Made by a program: the position numbers and the translations under genes. Shown piece by piece: positions 21,687 to 33,540 of a stretch of 64,000 nucleotides of DNA. Source of the DNA: Diphasiastrum complanatum (Eukaryota; Streptophyta; Lycopodiopsida; Lycopodiales; Lycopodiaceae); NCBI GenBank assembly GCA_029204225.1, contig CM055115.1:9693849-9757848 (forward strand). The letters run 5' to 3'. Every line of letters starts with the position of its first letter. Within the stretch, counting starts at the first letter, position 1. Under the pieces are notes generated by a model. That model saw nothing but the letters and a program-made list of their open reading frames with translations. It searched no databases and was not told the origin of the DNA.

Positions 21687-22387
21687 TGTGAAGAATTGCC
21701 AAAAATTGGCAAATCTAGCTTGATCAAAAACCATGTAGAATAGTGTAAATTGTGTACACAAGTGGGTCCCACACAAGTGAGGCCATGATGTCACATGGGA
21801 AACCCATCCTAATGTAGGTTAGGTCAAGTCAAGAGAGTTGGTCATGTCTATTTGGTGGTCATCCCTACTTTATAGGACCTACACCTAAGTTTAAGGTGAA
21901 AATTTGACCAACTAGCTACCTACCAAGCATAACTCTCGGAAATATGATAGGGTTTCATTTTAGGTCAAGGAGAGTGAGTTAACTTCCTTATTACATGCTG
22001 GAAATCCACCTAACTTCAAGAAGGAAGTCGAATTTGCTATGTATTCCCTCTCTCCATAGTGAGAAGATAGAAAATTTTTGGAGCTCATTGGCAATCTCAA
22101 GCTAGTTCACTATGTACATTGAGTTTTTGTGATCCAAATGAAACCAAATCAATTTCTACTTGTTTATCAGGTTGAAGGCCGTACTAAAGCCTGTATTACA
22201 CACGTGTGGGCTCGTATTTCAATGTTTATCAATGCTTTTGATTGTTAATGCTTGTTGTTTGTCAAATTGCCAATCTAGATCAACTTTTTTGTGTCTAGTT
22301 TTTTGATAGATTGTTAAGCAAGCATCCAATCACTCTTGTGGAACTTTTGTAGATCCATTTATGGTCCTGAAGTACAGTACTTTCACA
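21687..22387 (+). repeat. Element C 5' LTR
   Basis: 701 bp, TGTGAAGAATTG to ACTTTCACA. Contains CACACGTGTG at 22,199-22,208 and GTACAGTAC at 22,372-22,380, the reverse complement of the GTACTGTAC found in element A. Confidence 0.95.
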
Positions 22388-22400
22388 TGGTATCAGAGCC
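22388..22400 (+). other. Element C primer-binding site
   Basis: TGGTATCAGAGCC immediately after the LTR; complementary to initiator-Met tRNA. Confidence 0.95.
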
Positions 22401-22825
22401 AAGTACAAGAGCATAAGCCATTGATCTAATGCAAATCCATTTTTAGCAAGTTTTGGTGCTAAAAGCTAGTATTGAGAGGGCAAGCTAGAATCTTGATTTT
22501 GGTGAGGAGATTTGATCCCAAACTTGGTAGGGGTCCAAATCCATACTGTCCACATGTGTGGGCACCTCTGAACCTGCATTTAATGCATGGTATTCATTTA
22601 ATCCAAAAAAATTCAATTTGTGAGCTATTGGTGTAATTTTTGGTGGAGATCCTAGGATAATCTACCAAGATCATTTGCCATTGATTAGATTTGAATTTGT
22701 TTCATGGAATCTAATTGATCTAGGCTGAGTTCAAGTCCTATTAAGGTTAAAAACAGGTCTTGAAAGTACACCAAGAAGGAAGAAAGAGATTAAGTCATTT
22801 TTTTTGTCCAAAAATAGCCAAAATT

Positions 22826-23167
22826 GGCAAGATTTGATTGTTAGTAGATTTCACATCATCTTATCTTCATTCCAACTTTGTGAGGGAGTGCTAGAACTGA
22901 GATTATAAGTCCATTTGTTGGATTAGAAATCTAATTTGAGTGAAAAACTACAAGAGAGAGACCTTAGTGAGTTTCTAGAGACAATCAAATCCATTTCTTG
23001 GCAAGATTTGTTTGAAAGTAGTTTTCACTTCATCTTATCTTCATTCCAGCTTTGTGAGGGAGTGATAGAACTGTGATTATAAGTCCATTTGTTGGATTAG
23101 AAATCAAATTTGAGTGAAACACTGCAAGTGTGAGACCTTTGTGAGTTTCAAGTCAATCAAATCTATT
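22826..23167 (+). repeat. Element C leader tandem duplication, ~174 bp
   Basis: Two adjacent copies begin GGCAAGATTTG at 22,826 and 23,000 and share long stretches such as TCTTATCTTCATTCCA and GATTATAAGTCCATTTG. The second copy ends just before the Gag start. Confidence 0.85.
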
Positions 23168-23193
23168 TCTTGTTTGTAGAAGTCACTAGTAAG

Positions 23194-25167
23194 ATGGGAT
23201 CTACTAGAGCATACCTTCTAGAAGCTAGTGAGAGGTTGAATTCTACAAATTATGCTATTTGGAAGGTTAGAATGGATTCACTCTTAGTTCTCCAAGACCT
23301 TTATGAGTTCTTGATTGAAGATGAAGATGAACCTCTAGGTGCACAGGAGTTAGCTAGATACAAGAAGAGATCTAGGCTTGCACTTCATTGTGTGAAGATG
23401 AATGTGAGCAATGACTTGTTGAGAGAAGTATCAGCTTGTACTAATGCTAAAGAGGCTTGGGAGTCTTTAAAATCAATCTATGAGTCTAGCAACACTTCTA
23501 GAGTTCTTATGCTTAGAAATCAAATTTTGCAAAGCATGAGGAGAAGTGAGGAGAGTGCACAGGATTATGTTCTCAGAATCAAGTCTCTAAATAGGGAGTT
23601 GGCTTCCATTGGAGAGAAGATTCATGATGGAGAGCTTGTACAAATTGTCCTTAATGGTCTAGGAGATGACTTTGCAAATTTGGTCCAAAGTTTTGCCATC
23701 CAAGACACTTTGCCAACTATAGAAAAACTTCACAGTGTATTAGTGGCTGAAGAGTGTAGGATGCTCCATGCAAAATCTAGGATGAGTTCCTTGTATTTGC
23801 AGAATGGTGATGAGAAAGCCAATTTCTCATTCAAGGGCAAAAAGAAGACCAATGGAAAGAAGAAGCATCCAAAGGAGGCCAAAGAAGAGGATGATGCATC
23901 AAGCTCAAAGGACAAGTCAAAGCAAAAATGCTTCTTTTGTGGAAAGAAGGGGCATTATGCATCTGAATGCTACAAGAGGCTAAGAGCACAAGTGGAGGAG
24001 GACAAACAAGGAAACCTTGCAAATGAGGAGGAGGAGGATGAAGTAGATGTATTCTTGATGGCATCTACATCCTCACCAACAAGCAATAGCAATTCAAGAG
24101 ACAATTGGTGGATCGACAGTGGGGCTAGCTCCCACATGTCTTGTGAAAAGGACTTTTTCTCAACCTTACACTCTTTCAATGATGCTAAAAAGTTTGTCTT
24201 TACTGCAAATGATGAAGAGTGTAGGATAGATGGTGTTGGCACCATCTCTTTGTGTCTAGAATCCTCAAAATGCATGGATCTAGAAAATGTCCTTTATGTA
24301 CCATCAATCACCAAGAATATGCTTAGTGTTGGTCTACTCTTAGAAAGTGGTTTGGATGTCCACTTTAAGCATGGTGTTTGCTTCATCTTGAAGAACGATG
24401 TTTGCATTGCAAAGGGATTCAAACATGGAAGATTGTTTAAGTTGGAAGCTAGTGTTGCTTTTAAAAGAATGAGCTTGGCAAAGGAGGAGATCACTCAAGA
24501 GGAGATCTTGGCAAAGTGTGATCTTGCTTGCATTGAGGAGGAGCATCAAAAGGAGGAAGATCTTGAGGATCAGCCTCAAAGCATGAGAGTTCCAAGGGAG
24601 TCCTTAATGACAATGTCCAAGTCATCAAATTGCATGCAAATTGTCCATTCAAGTGTGCATCTTGCAAGGGTGGTGAGCATTGGAGAGTCTACTATCTTTG
24701 AATACTTTTTGGAAAGTATTAGTAGACATGAGGCGACTTGTTTCTTACCTTTAAGATCCATGGTGTTTATTACTTTGTATGACAAGACAATGAAATGGGA
24801 TGCTTTGAAATCTACATTTGTTGTTGATAAAGCAATTTCATTGGATAACTATTTTTGCAATAGTTTGAATAGAGTCATAAAAGATGAAACATCATTTGCT
24901 TTGGAAATCTTTGTGTCCACATGCTTTGTGCATGATCATTCCAATGTAAGGACCAAAGATTATCCTATTTCAATGATAGGAATAATGGTAGTGTTTTGCT
25001 CTTCAAGTAGAGATTGTAGAATCTACTTGTTTTCAACCAAAGAATTTGTCAATGGTGGAAATGTGATCTTTCAAGAGTGGAAGATTTGTAAACTTGAAGA
25101 AGCACCTTTGGATCAACACATTATTCAATTCATTGATGTTTTGGAGTCAAGTCAAGTGGAGGATTGA
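23194..25167 (+). CDS. Element C Gag-protease with a degenerate integrase-derived tail
   Basis: The open frame runs from 23,170, but the ATG at 23,194 (MGSTRAYLLEASERL) fits the family start. Gag covers about 1-240, a CCHC knuckle CFFCGKKGHYASEC lies near 247-260, and protease WIDSGASSHM near 306. The protease-integrase region follows to about 430. The integrase HHCC zinc site is missing. The last 230 residues still follow the integrase layout in order: VHSSVHLAR where relatives have IHSDVH, a shortened core, then STCFVH, NVRTKDYP, GIMVVFCSSS and GNVIFQE. The first catalytic Asp is Ser, and the segment with the second Asp and the Glu is gone. Despite this divergence there is no stop or frameshift. 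The tail may be kept for a structural reason or may be young decay. Confidence 0.85.
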   Translation: MGSTRAYLLEASERLNSTNYAIWKVRMDSLLVLQDLYEFLIEDEDEPLGAQELARYKKRSRLALHCVKMNVSNDLLREVSACTNAKEAWESLKSIYESSNTSRVLMLRNQILQSMRRSEESAQDYVLRIKSLNRELASIGEKIHDGELVQIVLNGLGDDFANLVQSFAIQDTLPTIEKLHSVLVAEECRMLHAKSRMSSLYLQNGDEKANFSFKGKKKTNGKKKHPKEAKEEDDASSSKDKSKQKCFFCGKKGHYASECYKRLRAQVEEDKQGNLANEEEEDEVDVFLMASTSSPTSNSNSRDNWWIDSGASSHMSCEKDFFSTLHSFNDAKKFVFTANDEECRIDGVGTISLCLESSKCMDLENVLYVPSITKNMLSVGLLLESGLDVHFKHGVCFILKNDVCIAKGFKHGRLFKLEASVAFKRMSLAKEEITQEEILAKCDLACIEEEHQKEEDLEDQPQSMRVPRESLMTMSKSSNCMQIVHSSVHLARVVSIGESTIFEYFLESISRHEATCFLPLRSMVFITLYDKTMKWDALKSTFVVDKAISLDNYFCNSLNRVIKDETSFALEIFVSTCFVHDHSNVRTKDYPISMIGIMVVFCSSSRDCRIYLFSTKEFVNGGNVIFQEWKICKLEEAPLDQHIIQFIDVLESSQVED

Positions 25168-25550
25168 GCTCAAGACCCGAGGACTCCAAGAAGAATTTTG
25201 AGTATCAAGATAGAGCCATCAAGGCTCAATCATATGGATCAAGCAAGGCAAGTTGTCTTTGGCAACATTATTTATGCACTTAATATTTTAATTGATGTAT
25301 CTTCAAGTGCACAAAATGCCTTGGAATCCATGGCTTGGCATGATGTTTAGTTTTGAAGTGTGCTACATGTATATAGACACATTTATGGAACATCTTGTAA
25401 GGGATCCTCTAAGAGGTGGTGAAAGATCCTTCATGGACATCATTCTCTATTGGAGTCTCAAAAGTTCCTTATTTGTAGTTGGATTTTTTAGACACTTCTA
25501 AAAGCTTTCATTCATCTATCAAGAGAGTTGTAAATAGATCAAGCTAAATT
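25168..25550 (+). pseudogene. Element C linker and RT/RNase H scrap
   Basis: After the stop, broken frames recall the linker (SRLNHMD, GNIIYALN) and then a short piece from the end of reverse transcriptase: MEHLVRDPLRGGERSFMDI, matching the TPMEQ-ERSFMDITLYR region of relatives. The polymerase core between these pieces is deleted, and no RNase H remains. Confidence 0.7.
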
Positions 25551-25560
25551 TGAGGAGGAG

Positions 25561-26261
25561 TGTGAAGAATTGCCAAAAATTGGCAAATCTAGCTTGATCA
25601 AAAACCATGTAGAATAGTGTAAATTGTGTACACAAGTGGGTCCCACACATGTGAGGCCATGATGCCACATGGGAAACCCATCATAATGTAGGTTAGGTCA
25701 AGTCAAGAGAGTTGGTCATGTCTATTTGGTGGTCATCCCTACTTTATAGGACCTACACCTAAGTTTAAGGTGAAAATTTGACCAACTAGCTACCTACCAA
25801 GCATAACTCTAGGAAATATGATAGGGTTTCATTTTAGGTCAAGGAGAGTGAGTTAACTTCCTTATTACATGCTGGAAATCCACCTAACTTCAAGAAGGAA
25901 GTCGAATTTGCTATGTATTCCCTCTCTCCATAGTGAGAAGATAGAAAATTTTTGGAGCTCATTGGCAATCTCAAGCTAGTTCACTATGTACATTGAGTTT
26001 TTGTGATCCAAATGAAACCAAATCAATTTCTACTTGTTTCTCAGGTTGAAGGCCGTACTACAGCCTGTAGTACACACGTGTGGGCTCGGATTTCAATGTT
26101 TATCAATGCTTTTGATTGTTAATGCTTGTTGTTTGTCAAATTGCCAATCTAGATCAACTTTTTTGTGTCTAGTTTTTTGATAGATTGTTAAGCAAGCATC
26201 CAATCACTCTTGTGGATCTTTTGTAGATCCATTTATGGTCCTAAAGTACAGTACTTTCACA
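25561..26261 (+). repeat. Element C 3' LTR
   Basis: 701 bp, same ends as the 5' copy; CACACGTGTG at 26,073-26,082 and GTACAGTAC at 26,246-26,254. Confidence 0.95.
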
Positions 26262-26418
26262 TTTCCTTTGTCAAACTTGACGTCTCTGACAGTCTTTACT
26301 TCGTTGCTCTCCGACATGTAGATCTTGTATAGTATGATGAATGTACATCATAGCCTACTAGGAATCCTTGCTCCACCTTCTCATCCAGCTTCTTTCTCTT
26401 CATGTTTGGAATGTGTGG
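26262..26418 (-). pseudogene. Old Copia remnant, right part (end of integrase)
   Basis: Continuation of the remnant split by element C. The minus-strand frame gives MKRKKLDEKVEQGFLVGYD, the integrase C-terminal IFLGY-type region. It matches 45,820-45,960 inverted. Homology stops at about 26,418. Confidence 0.8.
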
Positions 26419-28053
26419 GGGTGTCATCAAAAGTGATCCACCACTTACGTGAGTGGTAGAAAATACTTTCACTAATACATTCCCATTATTATTTTCACTA
26501 ATAGTTTCATATCCATCGCCAACTTTGGCTAGTCTATCTCTAAGAATACCCACCTCCCTTTTTTGATATACTTGGTGCAAGGTTAGATCATAGAAGAAAG
26601 TTGGAACATAAGTCCTCCTCAAGGGATTTATGGGTTCTCAAACCCCCACCCCCACCCCCAAGCAAAACAAGAACATTATGGTATACCACAAAGTCATTGC
26701 CTTGAATAAAAAGTGTGATTGTCTAATATTGGATGCAAGAAAATATGCTATTTTCAAGTCCTAGTTGTCTTGGAACTATGAAAATAAAAAATGGAATAAA
26801 ATTTGAAAATTTCAGAAACTTTGTAAAAATGTATTATATATCAATATACAAAATGATATATTATGTCTATTGCCTCATGGCATGTATTAATATGCATTTT
26901 TTTTTTAAATTATAATTTGTCGATTTTGTATTGTGATGGGAGCTCATAATTCTCTCGCCTCGTATTTTACTTTGAGCATACAAACTCATAGTGCTCCCAA
27001 TACATATTTTGCAAAGAGCATACTAAAACATGCAGAGAAATTTCGGCTTTTGTTATTACAAGCAAGCTTAACTAATTAATGTCTGAAGTCGGAGTAGTTT
27101 TAGCCACACTAGTTAGAATGCGGGCATTAATAAAGAGAATTATTTTATCAACCGATGATGACAAATCTATTGGCATCGATTATGTCAACATAAAAAGTGT
27201 AAGCTTTAATTAGCTTCCTCATCTTGACAAGTGTGATCTATTATCATACAAAACTTTTCAATCATGAGCAATAGAAGCATAAACAAGTGAGTTAATTGAT
27301 TGATTGACGGGTATATCAACATTGAAAGGGTGATTTGATTGTGATTCTATTATTAAATTGATCAACATTGATGACATGATTTGACGATTCTATTATTCAT
27401 CACTCTCATTGTTTGGTTATTCAGCCTCAACTTCTACTTGATAAGAATCAAGGTAATAGAGAAGATTCTAGTTGTGAAGAATATATCTTCTTACTTAGTA
27501 TGGCTTTTATTGCATCAAGAAATTTGAAAAGTGCTACAATTCCTTTCCTTATCTCAAGGGTTGAACTCTGATTCAATGTGTGTGCGTGAGTAGAGATATG
27601 ACAATGATAGAAAAAACATATAAAATGACTTTGTAAATGCAAATAAGTAATCTTTATTGATTTATTGTTGTTGGTGATGATGTAACATATAGAATCATTT
27701 TGTGAATGCAAATAAGTAATCTTTATTGATTTATTGTTGTTGGTGATGATGTTGCTACATTGTGCAAGTTGAGAGTAGTGTTGGGCAAGTATTGAAATTT
27801 GAATACCAATCGGATCTTGATATTAGACTTTATAAAAAAATTGATACCATCTAAGTTATGAATATAAGCATTCCTACAAATTGGTGGCTAATATCAACCA
27901 GTATGAGTATTGCAAGGGTGATACCAAACCGAAGCATAAGTAAATAAGTATAATCTAAAATCACATTGTCTTTCAAGGGCAGTATGCACTCAATGAAAAG
28001 CATGACCTTTTCAATATGCAAATGATTTTAAAGGCCAATACTTTGCTGGTGCC
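26419..28053. other. Unassigned AT-rich region
   Basis: There is no gene or transposon part that I can name. It has a C-rich tract (ACCCCCACCCCCACCCCC) near 26,645 and long AT-rich stretches. It forms the target region of element E at its right edge. Confidence 0.5.
27616..27753. repeat. 69-bp tandem duplication
   Basis: Two adjacent units start ACATATA at 27,616 and 27,685 and share AATAAGTAATCTTTATTGAT and the TTGTTGTTGGTGATGATGT that follows. Confidence 0.85.
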
Positions 28054-28058
28054 CACCA

Positions 28059-28794
28059 TGTTGATTTCACATGTGTGGATTGTCCACAACATATACCTGT
28101 GATCTCCTAAGGTGTGTAGATGCACCAAGATGAAAACTACATTGAGATTCAAGATCAATCTTAGATCCTATGGCAAAAACACACTACTACATGCATTCAA
28201 TCACTTCCAACTCTCACTCACACGTGTGGGAAGTATTAAAAAATTATTCTAAGTAAAAACAAGCTGCTCTCCTCAGGTAGAGAGAGAGAAACCATCATGA
28301 GCTCTCGGGTAGAGAGAGAAAGCTAGAATTCCAATAACACTCGAAATCCATATAATCACCAAATCAATTAGATCCAAAATGAGGAGTACAATGATACTAG
28401 TAGATCCATGAGCTACCACTATGCTTAACTATGATTGGACCACACTTTGTCACCTCTTAATCCTATTGGACCATTGATCCATGCACCTCTTAATTCTATT
28501 GGACTATATTCAAGCACACCTCAAATTCCTATTGGACCACACATGGTTCCACCTCTAAATCCTATTGGACCTCTTAGAATTCATCAAACAAAGGCATTAC
28601 ACTTGTCTACACTCTAATTGGCACGAGTTTAGCCTCTTACTCTATTTTGGCTCAATAGTGGCATTACAAGTGGAAATGCATAATTTGCCATCTATGCCAA
28701 ATTTGTTCCTATCAACATCCTACACCTAGATGCTTGATGTAAAAAACATAAGACCCCTATATCTAGCATAGATAATCTTTTTCAATTCTTCACA
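28059..28794 (-). repeat. Element E 3' LTR
   Basis: 736 bp, TGTTGATTTCACA to ATTCTTCACA. The polypurine tract (minus strand AGGAGGAG) adjoins at 28,795-28,802. CACACGTGTG at 28,219-28,228. Confidence 0.95.
28434..28580 (+). repeat. 33-bp minisatellite in element E LTR, antisense open frame
   Basis: ATTGGAC-type cores occur at 28,434, 28,465, 28,498, 28,531 and 28,564, a near-perfect 33-bp period. Because 33 is a multiple of three, the plus strand stays open for 60 codons (28,435-28,617) and reads as 11-residue repeats such as PLNPIGPLIHA. The same array is in the other LTR at about 33,928-34,074. The frame is antisense to the element and is probably a product of the repeat, not a gene. Confidence 0.8.
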
Positions 28795-28802
28795 CTCCTC
28801 CT

Positions 28803-31800
28803 AAAAAATTATGTATGAAGATTTGAGCATTGATTTTGATATAACTCCAAGATTAGATCTATGCTTGATGAAAGCACTTTTGCTCAAAAGCTTGGTGAGT
28901 AGATCGGCAATACAAGAGGACGAGTTGACATGCTCCAAATAAATTTCTCCTCAAATAAGCTTTTCTCTCACAAAATGGTGTGCCACTTCTATGTGCTTGC
29001 TTCTTGAATGAAATATGGGATTGTTGGCAAGAGCTTGGGCCGAGATGTTATCACACTTGATCATTGGTAGATCATCTTCCTTGATGCACTTTAGCTCCAT
29101 TAGTAACCTCTTGATCCAAAGCACCTCTTTGGTAGTTGTAGTGAGTGCTTTGTACTCGGCCTCACATGAAGAGAGAGATACAGTATCTTGTTTTTTGGAA
29201 AGCCAAGATATTAGATTGCCTCCAAGAAAGATAGTGTATGCACTAATAGACTTTTGATCCATCTTCTCACTTGCAAAGTCCGAATCCCAGTAGCCAACAA
29301 TGGATAGATCTTCACTTTTATAGAGTAGAACATAATCACAAGATGAAGATACATATCTTAGAATCCTCTTGGCCATCTTCCAATGATGGATCTTAGGATC
29401 TTGCATAAATTGACTCAATTTGTGCACACAAAAACTTAGATCGGGCCTAGTAATTGTAAGCCAAATCAAGGAGCCTACAAGACTCCTAAAAAGTGTGATG
29501 TCCTCAAAGGATCTTTCATCACCTTTATTAGGATCTTTTACAATTTGCTCCATTGGAGTATCTATGCTCTTAAAATTTTCCATATGAAATTTTTTTCAAA
29601 ATAGAGTGAGCATATCTAGATTGGCATATAAAGACATGATTTTCATGAAAATCAATTTCTAGGCCTAGGATGTAATGTATCTCTCCTAGATCTTGCATTT
29701 TAAACTCACATCCAAGTGCTAGCTTAGTTTCATCAACTAGCTTGATACAACTTCCACAAAGAATAATGTCATCAACATAAATTAGAAGAATGACAATAAT
29801 GCTATCAACAAACTTTAGATACATGGAAGGATCATAGTCACTAAGAGTAAATCCTAGTGAGATAAGAAAAGAATTAAGTCTTGAATACCATGATCTTGGT
29901 GCTTGCTTGAGTCCATAAAGACTTTTGAAGAGCAAGCATACTTTGGACTCATCCTTGATGAATCCTTGAGGTTGTTCCATATAGATCTCCTCCTCAAGAT
30001 AACCATTTAGAAAAGCATTGGATACATCTAATTGGAACACCTTGCACTTGAAGAAACAAGAGAAATAAGAATTCCTATTGTCACCATCTTTGCAACGGGT
30101 GCAAAGGTCTCCTCATAATCAAGACCATGGATTTGAGCAAATCCTTTGGCACAAAATCTTGCTTTATGCTTGTTGATGGTGCCATCATGATTGAACTTGA
30201 TCCGAAATACCCACTTGCAACCAATCACATGCTTGTTGGATGGAGTATCCACAAGCTCCCAAGTATTGTTGGTGATCAATGCATCATACTCTTGCTTCAT
30301 GGCATCATACCACTCCTTGGTATTGAGTGCCTCTTGTACATTCTTTAGCTCTTCATGAGAGACATAAAAAAACATAATTAGTGGAATCAAGATCCACTTG
30401 TTTGCCTTTGTCAACATATGAGAGCCTCTTAGGCTCGGATCTATCTCTCATGGATCTTCTTGGTGAGAAAATCCGAGGAGAGTCTTCTTTAAATCTCGAC
30501 CCCATCACATCATGATTGTCTTCAAAATCAATAATTGGTGATGCATCCATAGATTTCTTGATCTCGGCCTCTTCAAAAGATGAGTGTTGATCTTCATGAA
30601 AGACAACATCTCTACTTTCAATAACTTGAGAAGTAGAGAGTATAAAGACTCTATAGGCCTTCTTGGTGGATGAGTATCCAACCATGATCCCTTTGCATGC
30701 ACTAGGATCTTCCTTCCTCCTTGTTTCCAAGGGAATATGGACAAAGCATAAGCATCCAAAAACTCTAAGGTGATCAACCTTAGGCTTCTTCAAATATAAG
30801 ATTTCATATGGTGACTTTCCTCCAAGAGCTATATGTGGGAGTCTAATGCAAAGATAATTTGCACAATTAATGGCTTCTCCCCAAAAGTCTTTGGGCAAAG
30901 ATGCCTCAATTCTCATAGATTTTGCACATTCACATAGAGATCTATTCTTTCTCTCGGCCACTCCATTTTGAGATGGAGAGTAGGCACAAGAGAACTCTCT
31001 TTTGATGCCTTCAAGCTCACAAAAATCTTGAAATTTATTGGAGATATATTCACCACCTCCATCACTTCTAAGAGCTTTAATCTTGAATGAGAATTGCTTC
31101 TCTACATAAGCTTTGAAAATAAGGAAATGATTAAACACCATAGATTTAGAAGCAAGAAGATATGTCCAAGTGAATCTTGTGAAATCATCAATGAAAGTAA
31201 CAAAACAAGTGGCTCCTCCCTTGCTTGTAGTTGATGAGAAATGCACATCCGAGTGGATTAACTCCAAAGGATGCTTGCTTTTGATATAAGATCTTGTAAA
31301 TGGCTTTTTGTGAGATTTAGCAATAGCACAAGCCTCACAAGGCTTGATCTTCTTGGAGAATGACTTTGGCAAGCCAATAGCTTTGGCTTATTTGATCATA
31401 GAGAGCATGGATTTGTAGTTGGGATGTCCCAACCTCCTATTTCATAATTCCTCCATAGAGAGCTTGTTCACAAGAGCAACATTACAAGCATTCACATACT
31501 CATTTGGATCTAGTTTATAGATGCCACCAAATCTAGATCCTATTGCAAGTATCTCATCATTCTTCTTGATAGTGCAAGTATCAACATTGAATTTTACATC
31601 AAGGCCATTATCAAGCAATTGGCCAACACTAATAAGATTCTTGGTAAGCTTAGGTACATAAAGAACTTTAGAGAGAGAAAGAACTTTAGAGGATGCAAGC
31701 TTCAAGGGAATGTTCCCTATGCCTTCAATAGGACATTCAAAATCATTTGCAGTGTATATTGATTTCTTGACTCCATCATAAGGTGCAATAGAAGAGAAAG

Positions 31801-32851
31801 AGTCCTTGGAGATACACATATGTGAAGAGGCTCCACTATCAATATACCATAGGCCGTCCTTCTTGAAAGGAGTAGATGAGAAACTAGAGACCATAAGAGA
31901 TCCCTCTCCATCACTTGCAATAGTGTCTTCCTTCTCATTGGTAATGTTGGCTTGCTTGAGTTGATTCTTCTTCTTGAAGCAATTGGTGGCATAATGAACT
32001 TTCTTGCCACAATAAAAGCACTTGATCTTCTTCTTCTTGAGCTTGGATGATGAAGCATTAGAGGAATCATCTTCCTCCTCATCTTTGTCTTTGGATTTGA
32101 CTTTGTCCTTGCTTGAGGATTGTTGATGTTGGTTCTTGCTCCTCCCTTTGTGCTTATCCTTGGCAAAGAGAGCTTTTCCATCATTATGAGTGAGAGAAAG
32201 CTTGTCCATCCTCAAGAGCTTGTACTATTGTCTTGATTCTTCCAAAATTAGCACACTTTGGAGATCCTCCAAACTTGGTAGCTCCTCCTTAATGGCATAG
32301 GATTGTACAAGGTTATCAAATTCACTTCGCAAGCCATTGAGAATGACTTGAACTAGCTCATTTTGATTGATGGAATCACCAATACAAGCAAGTTCTCTAT
32401 GAATATCTTTTACTCTCAAAACATAACTAGATGCACTCTCATCACTCTTTTGGCTACTTTGAAAGATTTGATTCCTAAGAGTGAGAAGCCTAGAGGTACT
32501 CTTAGCCTAATAGATAGCCTTGAGACAATCCCAAGCTTCTTTGGCTATTGTACAAGTACCTATCTCCCTCAATATCTCATTAGAGACATTCATCTTAATG
32601 TAGTGGAGAGCCATCCTAGCTCTCTTTTTGTATTTTTGAACCTCTTGAAGAACTTGTGGTTCTTCTTCAAGGCCAAGAACTATGTCCATCATGTCTTGAA
32701 GGATCAAGATGGACTCCATCCTCATTTTCCAAATTGAATAGTTTGAAGCGGACAATCTTTCACTTAGTTCCAACAAGGATGAACCCATTGAAGACATTTG
32801 AAGTGAAGAAAACTCAAATGATGAACAATAAATGTTGCTACACACTCTCAA
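28803..32851 (-). pseudogene. Element E Gag-Pol, multiply interrupted
   Basis: Fragments in order from the right: Gag N-terminus (32,851-32,507, likely start at MSSMGSSLLELSERL), ended by TAG at a normally Glu codon; Gag (32,419-32,225), ended by TAG; zinc knuckle CFYCGKKVHYATNC (the usual Gly before His is Val) and protease YIDSGASSHM (32,215-31,442), then TGA in place of the Trp before the integrase HHCC site; integrase CEACAIAK, IHSDVH, RSDGGGEY, GVAERKN (31,372-30,353), ended by a frameshift near a T-run; early RT CKWVFRIK (30,417-30,028), then a small deletion; RT QLDVSNAFLNG and YVDD (30,040-29,570); frameshift; RNase H DSDFASEK (29,583-28,951), then a stop before the C-terminus. It is non-functional as a polyprotein. 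Confidence 0.92.
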
Positions 32852-33540
32852 TAGGATCCAGTAATAGAGTACTATCTCCTCCTATGAAAGATCTTGCAAC
32901 TGCTTGTGAATTGATTTTCACTAGCTACACAAATCTCTCTAAAACAAGATCTATTTCACATCGAATGATGGAGTATAGGCAAAGTTAGGATCAAACACTC
33001 TTAGCACGTGTGATGTACACTAAGAAACCAAATTTGACTCAAATACAATGATATTGCATGAAACAAAATGGCTAAGATCTCAAAACAATGCCTAGATCAC
33101 AAATATATGAGATTGGTAAGCATACAATTGTGATTTTGGATCAACCAGGCAATCTCTTGACCAAACCAAATGTTTCCACCCGGGTCTAGGTGCCCTACCT
33201 AACCCTCTTCAAAAGCTTGTAGCTTCTGATTGGCTCAACCAAATGGAATGAAACTGATTGCATCAGAAACTAGACAAAAATAGCTTCAAAATAAGCTATC
33301 AAGCAAGATAAATAGATCAAGCATGAGAGAGAACTTCCAAACTGAAATTGGATGTTCCTCACACGTGTCTGAGCACCTGATTCCGTACTGTACAAGGTCA
33401 GACCCAATCAATGTTCTTTTGATCTCTTTTGATCCAAAATTGAACCAGATAGCTAGGAAAATGGGCCTTGACAATTTCTAGCTCAAGATTGATGAAAAGT
33501 TTTCACTTAAATGGATGGTCACTTAAGTAACCTTAGGTAG
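32852..33540 (-). other. Element E leader
   Basis: Non-coding leader. It holds CACACGTGTC near 33,361 followed 14 bp later by CCGTACTGTAC (33,383-33,393), the same pair of motifs seen in element A LTRs. Confidence 0.7.

Larger units (their letters stand above)
21687..26261 (+). mobile_element. Element C: Gag-protease Copia element lacking RT
   Basis: A 4,575-bp plus-strand element with two 701-bp LTRs differing at about ten positions (1.4%). It has a Met-tRNA primer-binding site, a leader with a tandem duplication, a 665-codon open frame and a polypurine tract (TGAGGAGGAG, 25,551-25,560). Target duplications are CTTCC (21,682-21,686) and TTTCC (26,262-26,266), with one later change; the inverted counterpart near 45,960 supplies the empty site. 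Reverse transcriptase and RNase H are absent except for a short scrap. This is the layout of gag-bearing non-autonomous elements (the TR-GAG type in the plant literature). It must rely on another element for reverse transcription and integration. Confidence 0.92.

Noticed and set aside
27616-27753. CRISPR-like or satellite array
   Set aside because: There are only two adjacent 69-bp units with no spacers, so this is a simple tandem duplication in a eukaryotic genome.
28435-28617. 60-codon frame with PLNPIGPL repeats as a protein gene
   Set aside because: It lies within an LTR, antisense to the element, and is explained by a 33-bp tandem repeat whose period is divisible by three.
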